Shown piece by piece: positions 1 to 7,401 of a DNA stretch of 12,513 bases. Made by a program: the position numbers and the translations under genes. The DNA lies in assembly GCA_003520145.1 (NCBI GenBank), contig DOVJ01000240.1, forward strand, positions 1 through 12,513. Direction: 5' to 3'. How positions within the stretch are numbered: the stretch's first letter is position 1; each line of letters starts with the position of its first letter. Source of the stretch: Eubacterium sp. GTDB taxonomy: Bacteria; Bacillota; Clostridia; Lachnospirales; Lachnospiraceae. The notes under the pieces are model-generated. The model ran no database searches, was not told the DNA's origin, and worked only from the letters and a program-made list of their open reading frames with translations.

Positions 1-782
1 TAAGAAAGATAAGAGAGCAGTATGGCCTTAGCCAGAGAAGCTTTGCAAAGCTTTTAAATTGGGGAGATAAGACTATTTGCAGATATGAAAATGGTGCTGT
101 TCAGGATCGGGCACATAACAGCTTGCTTCTGTTCTTACGCGAGCCTGAAAACATGCGTACCTATCTTACTGAGAATGAAGTTGCTCTCGACGAAAAGCAG
201 ATAGCCAGATTACTTGAGACTGTCGAAAAACTGGAGCAAGATACAGATTTCAGAGTTGGAAGACGCTATTTTGATTTGTTCTTTTCCAAAATTCCATGTG
301 AAGAAAATGGCTTTAAAGGGTTTGATTATGAAAAGCTCTGTGCGATGGTGTTGTTTTTTACGCATAAAAGTGAAGGATTGCTAAAAACAAAACTAATGAA
401 ACTGCTCAATTATTCAGATATGATTTTCTACAAAGAAAATGGATTATCTATCTCTGGTTTAAAGTATGCGCATCTTCCTTATGGACCTGTACCTGATAAT
501 TTTGACATGATTTTGGGTAAAATGGCAGCAGATCATATCGCCCATATTGAAGTCCTTTATGACGGAGCTTATGAGAGTCATCAGGTTGTTCCCGAATGTG
601 ATGTTCCTGAAGGAACTCTCACAGTTGAAGAAATAGAAGTTCTTGAACGTATATATGAGAAGTTTAAGAACTTCGGATCAGTAGAGATATCTAACTATTC
701 GCATAGAGAGAAGGGATATAATGCTACAAAAACAGGACAGATTATTTCCTATGCATATGCGATGGATATTCAACTGAACTAA
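1..782 (+). CDS. HTH plus Panacea (DUF4065/SocA-like) antitoxin-type protein, 5' end outside the window
   Basis: The frame is open from base 3 to the TAA at 780-782 (259 residues visible), so the true start lies upstream. A TTG at 123 would cut the HTH in two and is unlikely to be the start. The first 40 or so residues are an Xre-like helix-turn-helix of the MqsA/YgiT type, with EQYGLSQRSFAKLLNWGDKT followed by RYENGAVQD. From about residue 105 the protein shows the Panacea signature: KLMKLLNYSDMIFYKENG, a 'SISGLKYAHLPYGPVPDNF' block and an acidic helical tail. HTH-Panacea proteins usually act as antitoxins or as DNA-binding autorepressors, and many carry an N-terminal zinc finger, which here would be off the window. 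No toxin gene follows: a terminator hairpin and phage debris lie downstream, so any partner should be upstream. The family is fairly sure; function as an antitoxin is inference. A phage repressor-like role is the alternative. Confidence 0.85.
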   Translation, partial: RKIREQYGLSQRSFAKLLNWGDKTICRYENGAVQDRAHNSLLLFLREPENMRTYLTENEVALDEKQIARLLETVEKLEQDTDFRVGRRYFDLFFSKIPCEENGFKGFDYEKLCAMVLFFTHKSEGLLKTKLMKLLNYSDMIFYKENGLSISGLKYAHLPYGPVPDNFDMILGKMAADHIAHIEVLYDGAYESHQVVPECDVPEGTLTVEEIEVLERIYEKFKNFGSVEISNYSHREKGYNATKTGQIISYAYAMDIQLN

Positions 783-799
783 CAGGTAAGGTCAGCACA

Positions 800-830
800 A
801 GCGGCCTCTGGTGATGAACCGGGAGCCGCT
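800..830 (+). terminator. Hairpin terminator after the Panacea gene
   Basis: AGCGGC at 800-805 pairs with GCCGCT at 825-830, and the stem continues inward (C806/A824 mismatch, then T807-T812 with A818-G823 including G-T pairs) to a GATGA loop. ATTTTCATGTCAGTCTTTTTT follows. The stem is strong but the T-run is displaced, so this is a good though not perfect intrinsic terminator. It lies 18 bases after the stop of the preceding gene. Confidence 0.65.
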
Positions 831-839
831 ATTTTCATG

Positions 840-1092
840 TCAGTCTTTTTTATAAAATTGTGTTTCGTAGCCGTCTGCACGGAGCAGGATATCTGGCATC
901 CATTCCAGTGATCTGCCCATCTGTTCACAGACGGTCCTGAGATCAACGCGGAGATCACATTCGATGATCAGTTCATCATGGACGTGACCGACGATGAAGC
1001 AGTGCTGGAGAGTTTTCATGGCGTTGCAGAGGATGTCTCTGCTGATGGCCTGAGGGAAGTTTGATGAAGAGCATCCCGCTTTTGTAAAAGAA
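840..1092 (-). pseudogene. Remnant of a phage-type family A DNA polymerase (C-terminal pieces)
   Basis: On the minus strand, 840-1061 reads without a stop as the extreme C-terminus of a phage DNA polymerase I-like enzyme: QAISRDILCNAMKTLQ, then IVGHVHDELIIE (the conserved HDE motif C of family A palms), then VCEQMG and a final LLRADGYETQFYKKD before TGA. Immediately upstream, in another frame (1053-1092), lies FFYKSGMLFIKLPSG, which matches a block that in intact phage polymerases sits several dozen residues before QAISRD. The residues between the two blocks are missing and the frame is shifted, so this is a deleted, dead fragment. The rest of the polymerase is absent. It is probably prophage debris. 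Recognition rests on remembered family motifs, not on a search. Confidence 0.78.
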
Positions 1093-1241
1093 CTTGGGAC
1101 CGAGCATTTGAATTGGCGAAAAAATTCTATGAGAAAAACGACCGTTTACGAATAGAAGAAAATTATGTTTATGATGGCTTCGCTTTAGGCTTATGGATTC
1201 AATCACAGAGAAAATTGAAAAAACAAGCACTACAGAGATAA
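1086..1241 (+). pseudogene. Fragment of a helicase-associated (HA) domain protein
   Basis: The plus strand from about 1086 to the TAA at 1239-1241 encodes TWDRAFELAKKFYEKNDRLR, then IEENYVYDGFALGLWIQSQR and a basic tail. The pattern W...A..yye.n..l.i...y.......LG.Wi..QR is that of the helicase-associated domain found in tandem at the C-terminus of some bacterial DEAD/DEAH helicases. There is no start codon with a ribosome binding site, and an in-frame TGA stands at 1065, just left of the homologous part. No helicase motor is present. The fragment abuts the polymerase remnant of opposite strand at about 1085-1092, so the two pieces were joined by rearrangement. A short open stretch after it (1243-1326, ending NKVGYDKAMNEQ) could be frameshifted continuation of the same gene, but I cannot establish that. 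Confidence 0.7.
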
Positions 1242-1320
1242 CATTAAACGTTGTCGGATAAGTTTGTGCCTAGGATATGTGCTTCTTAATAAGGTTGGAT
1301 ATGATAAGGCTATGAATGAG

Positions 1321-1378
1321 CAATAATAACAAAAGGGGGCATTTTGATATGTACCCCCTTTTTTGTTTCGTATTATTG
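1321..1378. terminator. Bidirectional terminator with extended inverted repeat
   Basis: AAAAGGGGG at 1331-1339 pairs with CCCCCTTTT at 1354-1362, followed by more T on the plus side (TTTTTTG) and, read on the minus strand, by TTTTGTTATTATTG. Outside this stem CAATAATA at 1321-1328 is the exact reverse complement of TATTATTG at 1371-1378, so the whole region is one long interrupted palindrome. It can stop transcripts from the left debris and from the minus-strand phospholipase-like gene, whose TAA stop (1373-1375) lies inside the outer right arm. Confidence 0.8.
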
Positions 1379-2347
1379 ACTTTCCTTTTCTTTATTCCTG
1401 AAGTACTTCATAGACAGTATCTTCTTGCAGTCAACACCTGTTATATATGACTTATCGTCTATGAGAGACTTAAGTGTATATGGCTTGGTGTTGAAGTTGA
1501 CTATGCTGTCGGCCTCGTTGATGAGACGAGAAGCGTAGCTTATGGCGTTCTCGTAGAGGTCCATGAAGGAATCATAGTAAGTGTTCTTCTCGGTCCATGG
1601 ATAATTCCAACCGTAGTTGTTATCGTTGACAGGATCGGCAGGAAGAAAGATGTTCTTGTTGCCGATGATGCCTCTTACAGTGCTTGAACGAAGCATGTAG
1701 CTCTCGAGGTTGTGAAGAAGAGAGCTTGGATTTAGCTTGTTGCTCTGAAGAAGTATGTTCGATAACTTGTATGTGTTGTATACGTTGCAGACGTTACGAG
1801 GCGATATCTCGATCGAGAAGGTGTTCTTGATCGCTCGAGACAGAAGATTGCATATGATCGCAAGCTCCTTGTCGGACAGACCGATAAGATCCTGCCTTCG
1901 AAGCTGGTCGATGGTAAGACCTCTTTTTTTCTGTATCATAACTTTGTCAATTGCATGCTCGAAGGCGGAAGTGGACATGGCAAAGAAATCCTCGTCATCT
2001 GAATCTTCAACCTTAAAACCAGACATATATATGATATATGGGTTAGTGTGAGTGTCGAGTGCAAAATGCGATATAAAGCCGTACGTGTATGCAAGAGCGA
2101 TATTCTTACTCTCTTCTCTTAAGCCTGACGCTGTCTTCAGAAGATTGAGTATGAATTCATAAGTGTTGTTGTTATGTATGAGCTTTGCATAGTCAGAACG
2201 CTTATTGTCATATAAGAATATATCAGGACCCTGCAGACCGAGCTCAAAAGGCTTGCGGGCTACTGTAAGGGTACGTATGATGTTCTCATCGTATGTATAA
2301 CTATATACATCCTTTCCAAATAAATAATTAGTAAATAAACCTGGCAT
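1373..2347 (-). CDS. Zinc-dependent phospholipase C-like family protein with altered metal ligands
   Basis: The 324-residue protein starts at the ATG at 2345-2347 behind AGGGTGGT, and its N-terminus MPGLFTNYLFG is the conserved beginning of this family. Further family blocks are LGLQGPDIFLYD (about 36-47), an H at 58, YGFISHFALDTHTNPYI (about 89-105) and FEHAIDKVM (129-137). Related Lachnospiraceae proteins usually read THYLFG, HY.LD..CHPY and H...E..iD. Here the first His is N7, the CHP position is N102 (with a nearby H100), and the His before E130 is missing, while H58, H94, D98, E130 and D134 remain. Catalysis may be lost or the metal site rearranged. No signal peptide or membrane segment is visible, which suggests a cytoplasmic protein, and no substrate can be named. 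It is monocistronic, divergent from rarA, with its own promoter at 2400-2428 and a terminator overlapping its stop. Family assignment is fairly sure; activity is not. Confidence 0.82.
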   Translation of the reverse strand: MPGLFTNYLFGKDVYSYTYDENIIRTLTVARKPFELGLQGPDIFLYDNKRSDYAKLIHNNNTYEFILNLLKTASGLREESKNIALAYTYGFISHFALDTHTNPYIIYMSGFKVEDSDDEDFFAMSTSAFEHAIDKVMIQKKRGLTIDQLRRQDLIGLSDKELAIICNLLSRAIKNTFSIEISPRNVCNVYNTYKLSNILLQSNKLNPSSLLHNLESYMLRSSTVRGIIGNKNIFLPADPVNDNNYGWNYPWTEKNTYYDSFMDLYENAISYASRLINEADSIVNFNTKPYTLKSLIDDKSYITGVDCKKILSMKYFRNKEKESQ

Positions 2348-2399
2348 AATACCACCCTAATACGATTTTTGGAAGGCAATAGATCAGCCTCCGGATTTT

Positions 2400-2428
2400 A
2401 TTATAACACATTTTTCTCGCGAATGCAA
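2400..2428 (-). promoter_or_regulatory. Promoter for the minus-strand phospholipase C-like gene
   Basis: Read on the minus strand, TTGCAT (2428-2423), a 17-base spacer and TATAAT (2405-2400) form a sigma-A type promoter, with TG one base before the -10 (extended -10, TGTTATAAT). The predicted leader is about 45 bases and contains an imperfect repeat, GGAGGC/GCCTTCC, of doubtful meaning. Confidence 0.75.
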
Positions 2429-2444
2429 AAACAAACGAAAAAAG

Positions 2445-2473
2445 TGGAAATTTTTTTTGAAAAATGGTAGAAT
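2445..2473 (+). promoter_or_regulatory. Probable promoter of the rarA operon
   Basis: TGGAAA (2445-2450), a 17-base spacer containing an eight-T run and TAGAAT (2468-2473) form a moderate sigma-A promoter. The leader to the rarA ATG would be about 35 bases. The -35 is weak, so strength is uncertain. The promoter stands back to back with the minus-strand promoter at 2400-2428. Confidence 0.5.
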
Positions 2474-2516
2474 AAAGATGATTGATTTCAGTTAAAGATT
2501 GAGAAAGCGGAGTATT

Positions 2517-3839
2517 ATGGATCTGTTTGAATTTGCCAGTCAATTGAATAATGAGGGTACGAAGCCTCTTGCGGCGCGTATGAGACCGACAACTCTTGAT
2601 GAGGTCGTGGGTCAGAAGCATATCTTAGCTAAGGATAAGCTTTTGTATCGTGCGATATCATCAGATAAGCTTACGTCGGTCATATTCTATGGACCGCCAG
2701 GAACTGGTAAGACTACGATTGCCATGGTCATAGCGAATATGACAAGTGCGGTTTTCACACAGATCAACGCCACCACCTCTGGTAAGAAGGAGATGGAAGA
2801 GGTCGTTACGAAGGCGAAGGAAGATATGGGGATGTATGGCCGCAAGACTATACTCTTTGTAGATGAGATCCACAGATTTAATAAGAGTCAGCAGGATTTT
2901 TTGCTTCCTTTTGTTGAGGATAATACTATTGTTTTGATAGGCGCTACGACAGAGAATCCTTACTTTGAAGTCAATCAGGCTTTGCTTTCGAGATCGCTTC
3001 TTTTTGAACTGAAGCCACTTTCTTCAGCGGATATTAAGGAGCTTGTTCTTAGAGCTATATCTGATCCTGATAAGGGACTTGGGATGTATGAAGCTAAGGT
3101 AAGTGATGAGGCAGTTGATTATATAGTGAGTCGCGCCGGTGGAGATGCAAGAAGTGCTCTTAATGCTATAGAACTTGCGGTCACTACAACAAGCCTTAAT
3201 AAGGATGGCGAGCTCATCATAGATCTTGAGGTTGCCAAAGAATCCATCCAGAAGAGACTGGTTCGATATGATAAGGATGGAGATAATCATTATGATACTA
3301 TATCGGCATTTATAAAGAGCATGAGAGGTTCAGATCCCGATGCGGCTGTCTATTACCTTGCGAGGATGCTCAATGCCGGAGAGGATATTAAGTTCATAGC
3401 CAGAAGAATCATGATATGTGCAAGCGAGGATGTCGGCAACGCAGATCCGCAGGCACTTGTGGTTGCGACTAATGCATCCTTGGCTGTTGAACGAATAGGT
3501 ATGCCGGAAGCAAGGATAATTCTTTCTCAGGCTGCCATATATGTTGCGTGTGCGCCAAAGAGCAACAGCTCTTACCTCGCTATAGACAGAGCATTGAAGG
3601 CTGTGGAGGATATACCTATCAAGTCTGTTCCTCCTCATCTTATGGACAGTCACTATAGCGGTGCGAAGGATCTTTCTCATGGCATAGGTTATAAGTATGC
3701 GCATGATTATGAGAATCATTATGTTAAACAGCAGTACTTGCCTGATGAGCTGTGTGGCACAACATTTTACGAGATGGGTGACCTCGGCTATGAGGCTAAG
3801 ATGAAAGAGTATTTGAAAAAGATTAAAGACGGTAATTGA
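2517..3839 (+). CDS. rarA: Replication-associated recombination protein A (RarA/MgsA, AAA+ ATPase)
   Basis: This 440-residue AAA+ ATPase has the usual full length of the RarA/MgsA/WRNIP1 family, clamp-loader relatives that act at stalled replication forks as tetramers. Visible motifs are LAARMRPTTLDEVVGQ near the N-terminus, Walker A GPPGTGKT (59-66), Walker B ILFVDEIHRFNKSQQD (112-127), sensor 1 GATTENP (142-148), the arginine-finger LLSRS (156-160), sensor 2 GGDARSALN, and the C-terminal tetramerisation region with CASEDVGNADPQAL and YLPDEL. The ATG at 2517 is chosen because AGCGGAG stands five bases ahead and MDLF is the family N-terminus; an in-frame TTG at 2499 lacks support. It is the first gene of a five-gene run. 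Its TGA stop (3837-3839) overlaps the GAGG binding site of the next gene, which suggests translational coupling. Confidence 0.96.
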   Translation: MDLFEFASQLNNEGTKPLAARMRPTTLDEVVGQKHILAKDKLLYRAISSDKLTSVIFYGPPGTGKTTIAMVIANMTSAVFTQINATTSGKKEMEEVVTKAKEDMGMYGRKTILFVDEIHRFNKSQQDFLLPFVEDNTIVLIGATTENPYFEVNQALLSRSLLFELKPLSSADIKELVLRAISDPDKGLGMYEAKVSDEAVDYIVSRAGGDARSALNAIELAVTTTSLNKDGELIIDLEVAKESIQKRLVRYDKDGDNHYDTISAFIKSMRGSDPDAAVYYLARMLNAGEDIKFIARRIMICASEDVGNADPQALVVATNASLAVERIGMPEARIILSQAAIYVACAPKSNSSYLAIDRALKAVEDIPIKSVPPHLMDSHYSGAKDLSHGIGYKYAHDYENHYVKQQYLPDELCGTTFYEMGDLGYEAKMKEYLKKIKDGN

Positions 3840-3848
3840 GGTACGGTT

Positions 3849-6800
3849 TTGAAGGAGAAGGTTAGCGAGCTTGCCAGGGGATGTTTTGCCTGGGAAGAAA
3901 GTAAGATCAATATAACTGAATCAAGAATTTCACAGAATATATATGCTGATGAGATACATACCGGTGAGATCAGGTTCCATACTGTGAACGGTCTTCCAGT
4001 TAAGGGATTGGTATATTCGGATAATCCGTATGTCACTGTTATCAATCCGACTTTTAACGCTTCTCAGATTGTTATCGGCTATAAGGTAGATGCCTTCAAC
4101 ATGGCCGAGAGAGAGAAGCTTAGCGGAGCATTTTATATAGTCAGCAGTGCGGGCGAGTATGTCATCAGCTATGATTTTTTTGTTGTCAGCAGAAGCATTA
4201 ATTCGTCCATGGGCGAGATCAAGAACATATTCCACTTTACGAATCTTGTTCAGACGGATATCAAGAACGCTATCAAGCTCTTCAACAGTCCGCGTTTTGT
4301 GGATATATTGGGAGATGATCTGGTTCTTAAGAACATATATTATTCGCTTGTTAGAAGTAACGATGCGAGAGTTGCACTCGATGAATTCCTTATCGCTTCG
4401 CAGAAGAAGGGAAGAGTTGAGCTTAGTATAGAAGAGAAGAATTATGACTACGCAGACCTTGGCGAGGTTGTTCACGATACGATAGTTGTGAAGCGCAAAA
4501 ACTGGGGCTACACATATGTCAATGTTGAGTCTGATTCGCCATTTGTGGAGGTTTCGGCTTCCTTGTATGAGTCTTATGACGACAGCGATATAGTGATAGA
4601 CTTCGATATACTTGCTTCAAAGCTTCACAGTGGCAATAACTTTGCGCACATACATGTTTATAATGATGATTTTGATAAGGTCATACCTGTCAGAGTTGCA
4701 TCTAAGACTAATATTCCAAGCGCTTATTATCATCAGATCAAGAAGGCTAAGTATGAGCTTACGACTGTTTATATGGACTTCAGACGTGAGAAGATAACAT
4801 CCTCTGTGTGGGTTAAGAGGTCTCTTGAAGTCATAGACAGAATCATAGGCTTTGGTTGTACGGATCCATTCTATTATCTTATTAAGGCGCATCTTTTCAT
4901 ATCGTGTCAGAAGATGAGTGAAGCTAAGGCTATTCTCGAGGATTTTGCACTTAGATATGAGAATGGAACGGACAATTATCCTGCTTACTGTTATTATCTG
5001 TATTCAAAATCGCTCTATATGAAGGATCGCGAAGCGCTTACACGCGTTAAGGAGACCATCAATGACATATATGACAGTAAGTGTCATGATTGGCGCATAT
5101 TGTGGGTTCTTCTGTATATCGACGATGAGAACGACCGTAACGAAAGCCTTAAGCTTATAAGACTTAAGGAGCAGTATTATATGGGCTGCAAGAGTCCTGT
5201 TATGTATTATGAGGCTGCGGCTATATTGATGCGCAATCATAAGCTTTTCAGAGTTATGGATGAGTTCGAGGTGCAGGTATTCAAGTTCGCCATAGATAAT
5301 TCTATGCTCGAGAAAAATGCTGTGGATTACGTGATGAGTCTCATCAGCAGCCTATATAAAGTAACGCCTCTTCTTATCCGTGTCATGGAGAAGGTCTATG
5401 ACATGTACAAGGATGATCTGTATCTTGAAGCACTTACTACTGTGCTTGTCAAGAATTCTTGCTACAAAGCTATATACAAGAATTATTATCTTGAGGCCAT
5501 CAACAGGGGAATTAAGGTTCCGGCGCTTTTTGAAAGCTATATAAGGTGCTTTGATGCTGATGATATGTCCTTGCTTCCTAAGCCTGTACTTCTCTACTTC
5601 CTGTACAGCAGTGATTCTGCAGACGAGATACTCGCGTATGTCTATGCGAATGTTCACTATAACAGAGAAGAGTACAGCAGCGCTTATGAGAAGTATAAGG
5701 ATATTATTGCGCGATTCGTATATGAACACATCAAAAAAGGCGATGTGAACGATAATTACATATATTTGTATAAGAATCTTCTTGATATGAAGCAATTTGC
5801 GGTCGGTGATGTTGGCGAGTTCCCGAAGATCATCTTCACACATAAGATCAAGTGCCGCCTTAAGAATGTGACACATGTCATAGTAAGGCATAAGGAATTC
5901 ACTTCTGATATCGCATATCCTGTTAAGGATGGTGTTGCTTTTGTTCAGTGCTATACCAAGGATGCTGTTATATGTTTAAGGACTGAATTAGGCAGAAGAT
6001 ATGTATCGCCTGCTTATTATACAGACGAGAAGTTCTTCGATATAGAGCCTTACGAGCCATATATCATGCCTGTTGTCAAGGAGAATATATTCGTAGCATT
6101 CTACTTTGCGCAGAAGTATCTCGGAAGCCAGAATATGGGTAATTCTATAGGGCGTATATATCTTGAGATTCTGAAGAACAAGAGCGTAAGCCCTAACTAT
6201 AAATCTGAGATTGCCAAGGTGATGATCGATTATTATTACGAAGAAATCGATTACTATGAGGCTTTGGTTGAGTATGTCGCACTCATACATGATGTGTGGC
6301 TATATAGAAAGCAGAAGGTGAGACTTCTTGAGCTTCTCATAGCCAAATCCGAATACGATGCGGCTTTTGAGTTCATGAGAACCTACAGAGTATATCCGGA
6401 GAATGGCAAGAGAAGTGCAAGACTTCTGTCTGAATATATAGAACATCATGGCGTGGATGAACATGATCAGATAATAGATAATCTCGCTACTATATGTGCC
6501 AAGTCTTATCGGTTTGATGATAACATACTTAAGTATCTTGTGCATAACTTCAATCATGCAACTTTACTTATGTATGATATATGGCTTGAAGCAGGTAGCC
6601 GTAAGGTTAACAGAGATGAACTTTCTGAGAGAATTCTTGCGCAGTGTCTGTTTACCGGCACTTACTTCAAAGAAAACTACGATGTATATAAGGAGTACTG
6701 GAATAATCGCGGCAACGAGGTTGTGCTTATCGCTTATATGAACTATTACAGCTATAAGTATTTTGTGAAGGAAGAGCCGATCAACGAATCCCTCTTCGGA

Positions 6801-7400
6801 GTCATCAGAAGCTGTGTTCAGAACGATATAGCTGTTCCTGACATATGTAAGATCGCTTTACTTTCCTTCTATTCGAAGAAGCATATGCTTTCTACGGAGG
6901 ATGCTGAGGTGGCTGGTAAGCTTATCGCTTCGTATGTATCTAAGGAGGTTTACTTTGCATTTTATAAGGAACTGTCTGACAAGATAGACATGCCTTATGA
7001 GATTGCCGACAAATGTTTCATAGAATATCGTACTGTGCCTGGAGCAACAGTCACTATACACTATAAGTACACTGACGACCCGGCAGTTCCTTATTCGGTA
7101 AGGAATATGGAGATGATGGTTGATGGTGTGTATGTGGCTGCCTATACACTTTTTAGTAAGGAATTCCTGTATTATTACATAACTTCTTCAGAGAATGATA
7201 AGGACTATGTGGAGAATGAGAAGAAGTACCTTAGAGACAGCATAGACTATCAGGAATATCATGGCAGATTCTCGGATATCAACGACATAATCATGAGCAA
7301 GGATATGGGAGATTATGCGACTATGAGGAAGTTCTACAGAAGCTACAGAGTTCGCGAATATGTGACAGACAAAGTATTCGATATTATAGACGGGGTATGA
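3849..7400 (+). CDS. Large DUF5717-type protein, function unknown
   Basis: The 1183-residue protein begins at TTG (3849), six bases after GAGGT, which overlaps the rarA stop. The next in-frame ATG comes about 85 residues later, and the N-terminus (LARGCFAWEESKI) resembles starts of DUF5717 proteins of Lachnospiraceae. No signal peptide or obvious membrane segment is visible. The layout I infer from composition is: beta-rich domain (about 25-120) ending in SSMGEIKNIFHFTNL, short helical part (130-185), second beta domain (190-286), long Tyr-rich helical solenoid resembling degenerate TPR (about 290-655, for example YYLIKAHLFISCQKMSEAKA), third beta domain (658-722), second helical stretch (about 740-1040) and C-terminal beta region. 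I see no catalytic motif. It is followed after one base by the DUF5716-type gene, its usual partner. A cytoplasmic scaffold role is inference. Codon use matches its neighbours, so it is not recently acquired. Confidence 0.85.
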   Translation: MKEKVSELARGCFAWEESKINITESRISQNIYADEIHTGEIRFHTVNGLPVKGLVYSDNPYVTVINPTFNASQIVIGYKVDAFNMAEREKLSGAFYIVSSAGEYVISYDFFVVSRSINSSMGEIKNIFHFTNLVQTDIKNAIKLFNSPRFVDILGDDLVLKNIYYSLVRSNDARVALDEFLIASQKKGRVELSIEEKNYDYADLGEVVHDTIVVKRKNWGYTYVNVESDSPFVEVSASLYESYDDSDIVIDFDILASKLHSGNNFAHIHVYNDDFDKVIPVRVASKTNIPSAYYHQIKKAKYELTTVYMDFRREKITSSVWVKRSLEVIDRIIGFGCTDPFYYLIKAHLFISCQKMSEAKAILEDFALRYENGTDNYPAYCYYLYSKSLYMKDREALTRVKETINDIYDSKCHDWRILWVLLYIDDENDRNESLKLIRLKEQYYMGCKSPVMYYEAAAILMRNHKLFRVMDEFEVQVFKFAIDNSMLEKNAVDYVMSLISSLYKVTPLLIRVMEKVYDMYKDDLYLEALTTVLVKNSCYKAIYKNYYLEAINRGIKVPALFESYIRCFDADDMSLLPKPVLLYFLYSSDSADEILAYVYANVHYNREEYSSAYEKYKDIIARFVYEHIKKGDVNDNYIYLYKNLLDMKQFAVGDVGEFPKIIFTHKIKCRLKNVTHVIVRHKEFTSDIAYPVKDGVAFVQCYTKDAVICLRTELGRRYVSPAYYTDEKFFDIEPYEPYIMPVVKENIFVAFYFAQKYLGSQNMGNSIGRIYLEILKNKSVSPNYKSEIAKVMIDYYYEEIDYYEALVEYVALIHDVWLYRKQKVRLLELLIAKSEYDAAFEFMRTYRVYPENGKRSARLLSEYIEHHGVDEHDQIIDNLATICAKSYRFDDNILKYLVHNFNHATLLMYDIWLEAGSRKVNRDELSERILAQCLFTGTYFKENYDVYKEYWNNRGNEVVLIAYMNYYSYKYFVKEEPINESLFGVIRSCVQNDIAVPDICKIALLSFYSKKHMLSTEDAEVAGKLIASYVSKEVYFAFYKELSDKIDMPYEIADKCFIEYRTVPGATVTIHYKYTDDPAVPYSVRNMEMMVDGVYVAAYTLFSKEFLYYYITSSENDKDYVENEKKYLRDSIDYQEYHGRFSDINDIIMSKDMGDYATMRKFYRSYRVREYVTDKVFDIIDGV

Positions 7401-7401
7401 T

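Noticed and set aside
976..1230. Minus-strand 84-codon open frame
   Set aside because: It is a chance frame running through the antisense of the helicase fragment and the out-of-frame polymerase remnant; no ribosome binding site, and only the FFYKSGMLFIKLPSG part has meaning.
1243..1326. Short plus-strand frame ending NKVGYDKAMNEQ as further helicase-associated domain
   Set aside because: Vague resemblance only; no start, and the homology cannot be supported by eye.
2371..2394. Imperfect inverted repeat GGAAGGC/GCCTCCGG as an operator or hairpin in the phospholipase-like gene leader
   Set aside because: Only about six pairs with a bulge and no T-run or known operator pattern; too weak to call.
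2499..2516. Upstream TTG start for rarA
   Set aside because: The ATG at 2517 has a well-placed AGCGGAG and gives the usual RarA N-terminus.
3930..4475. Minus-strand 181-codon open frame within the DUF5717-type gene
   Set aside because: Antisense shadow without ribosome binding site or domain.
5352..5891. Minus-strand 179-codon open frame within the DUF5717-type gene
   Set aside because: Antisense shadow; Ile-rich composition arises from reverse-complemented TAT and GAT codons of the real gene.
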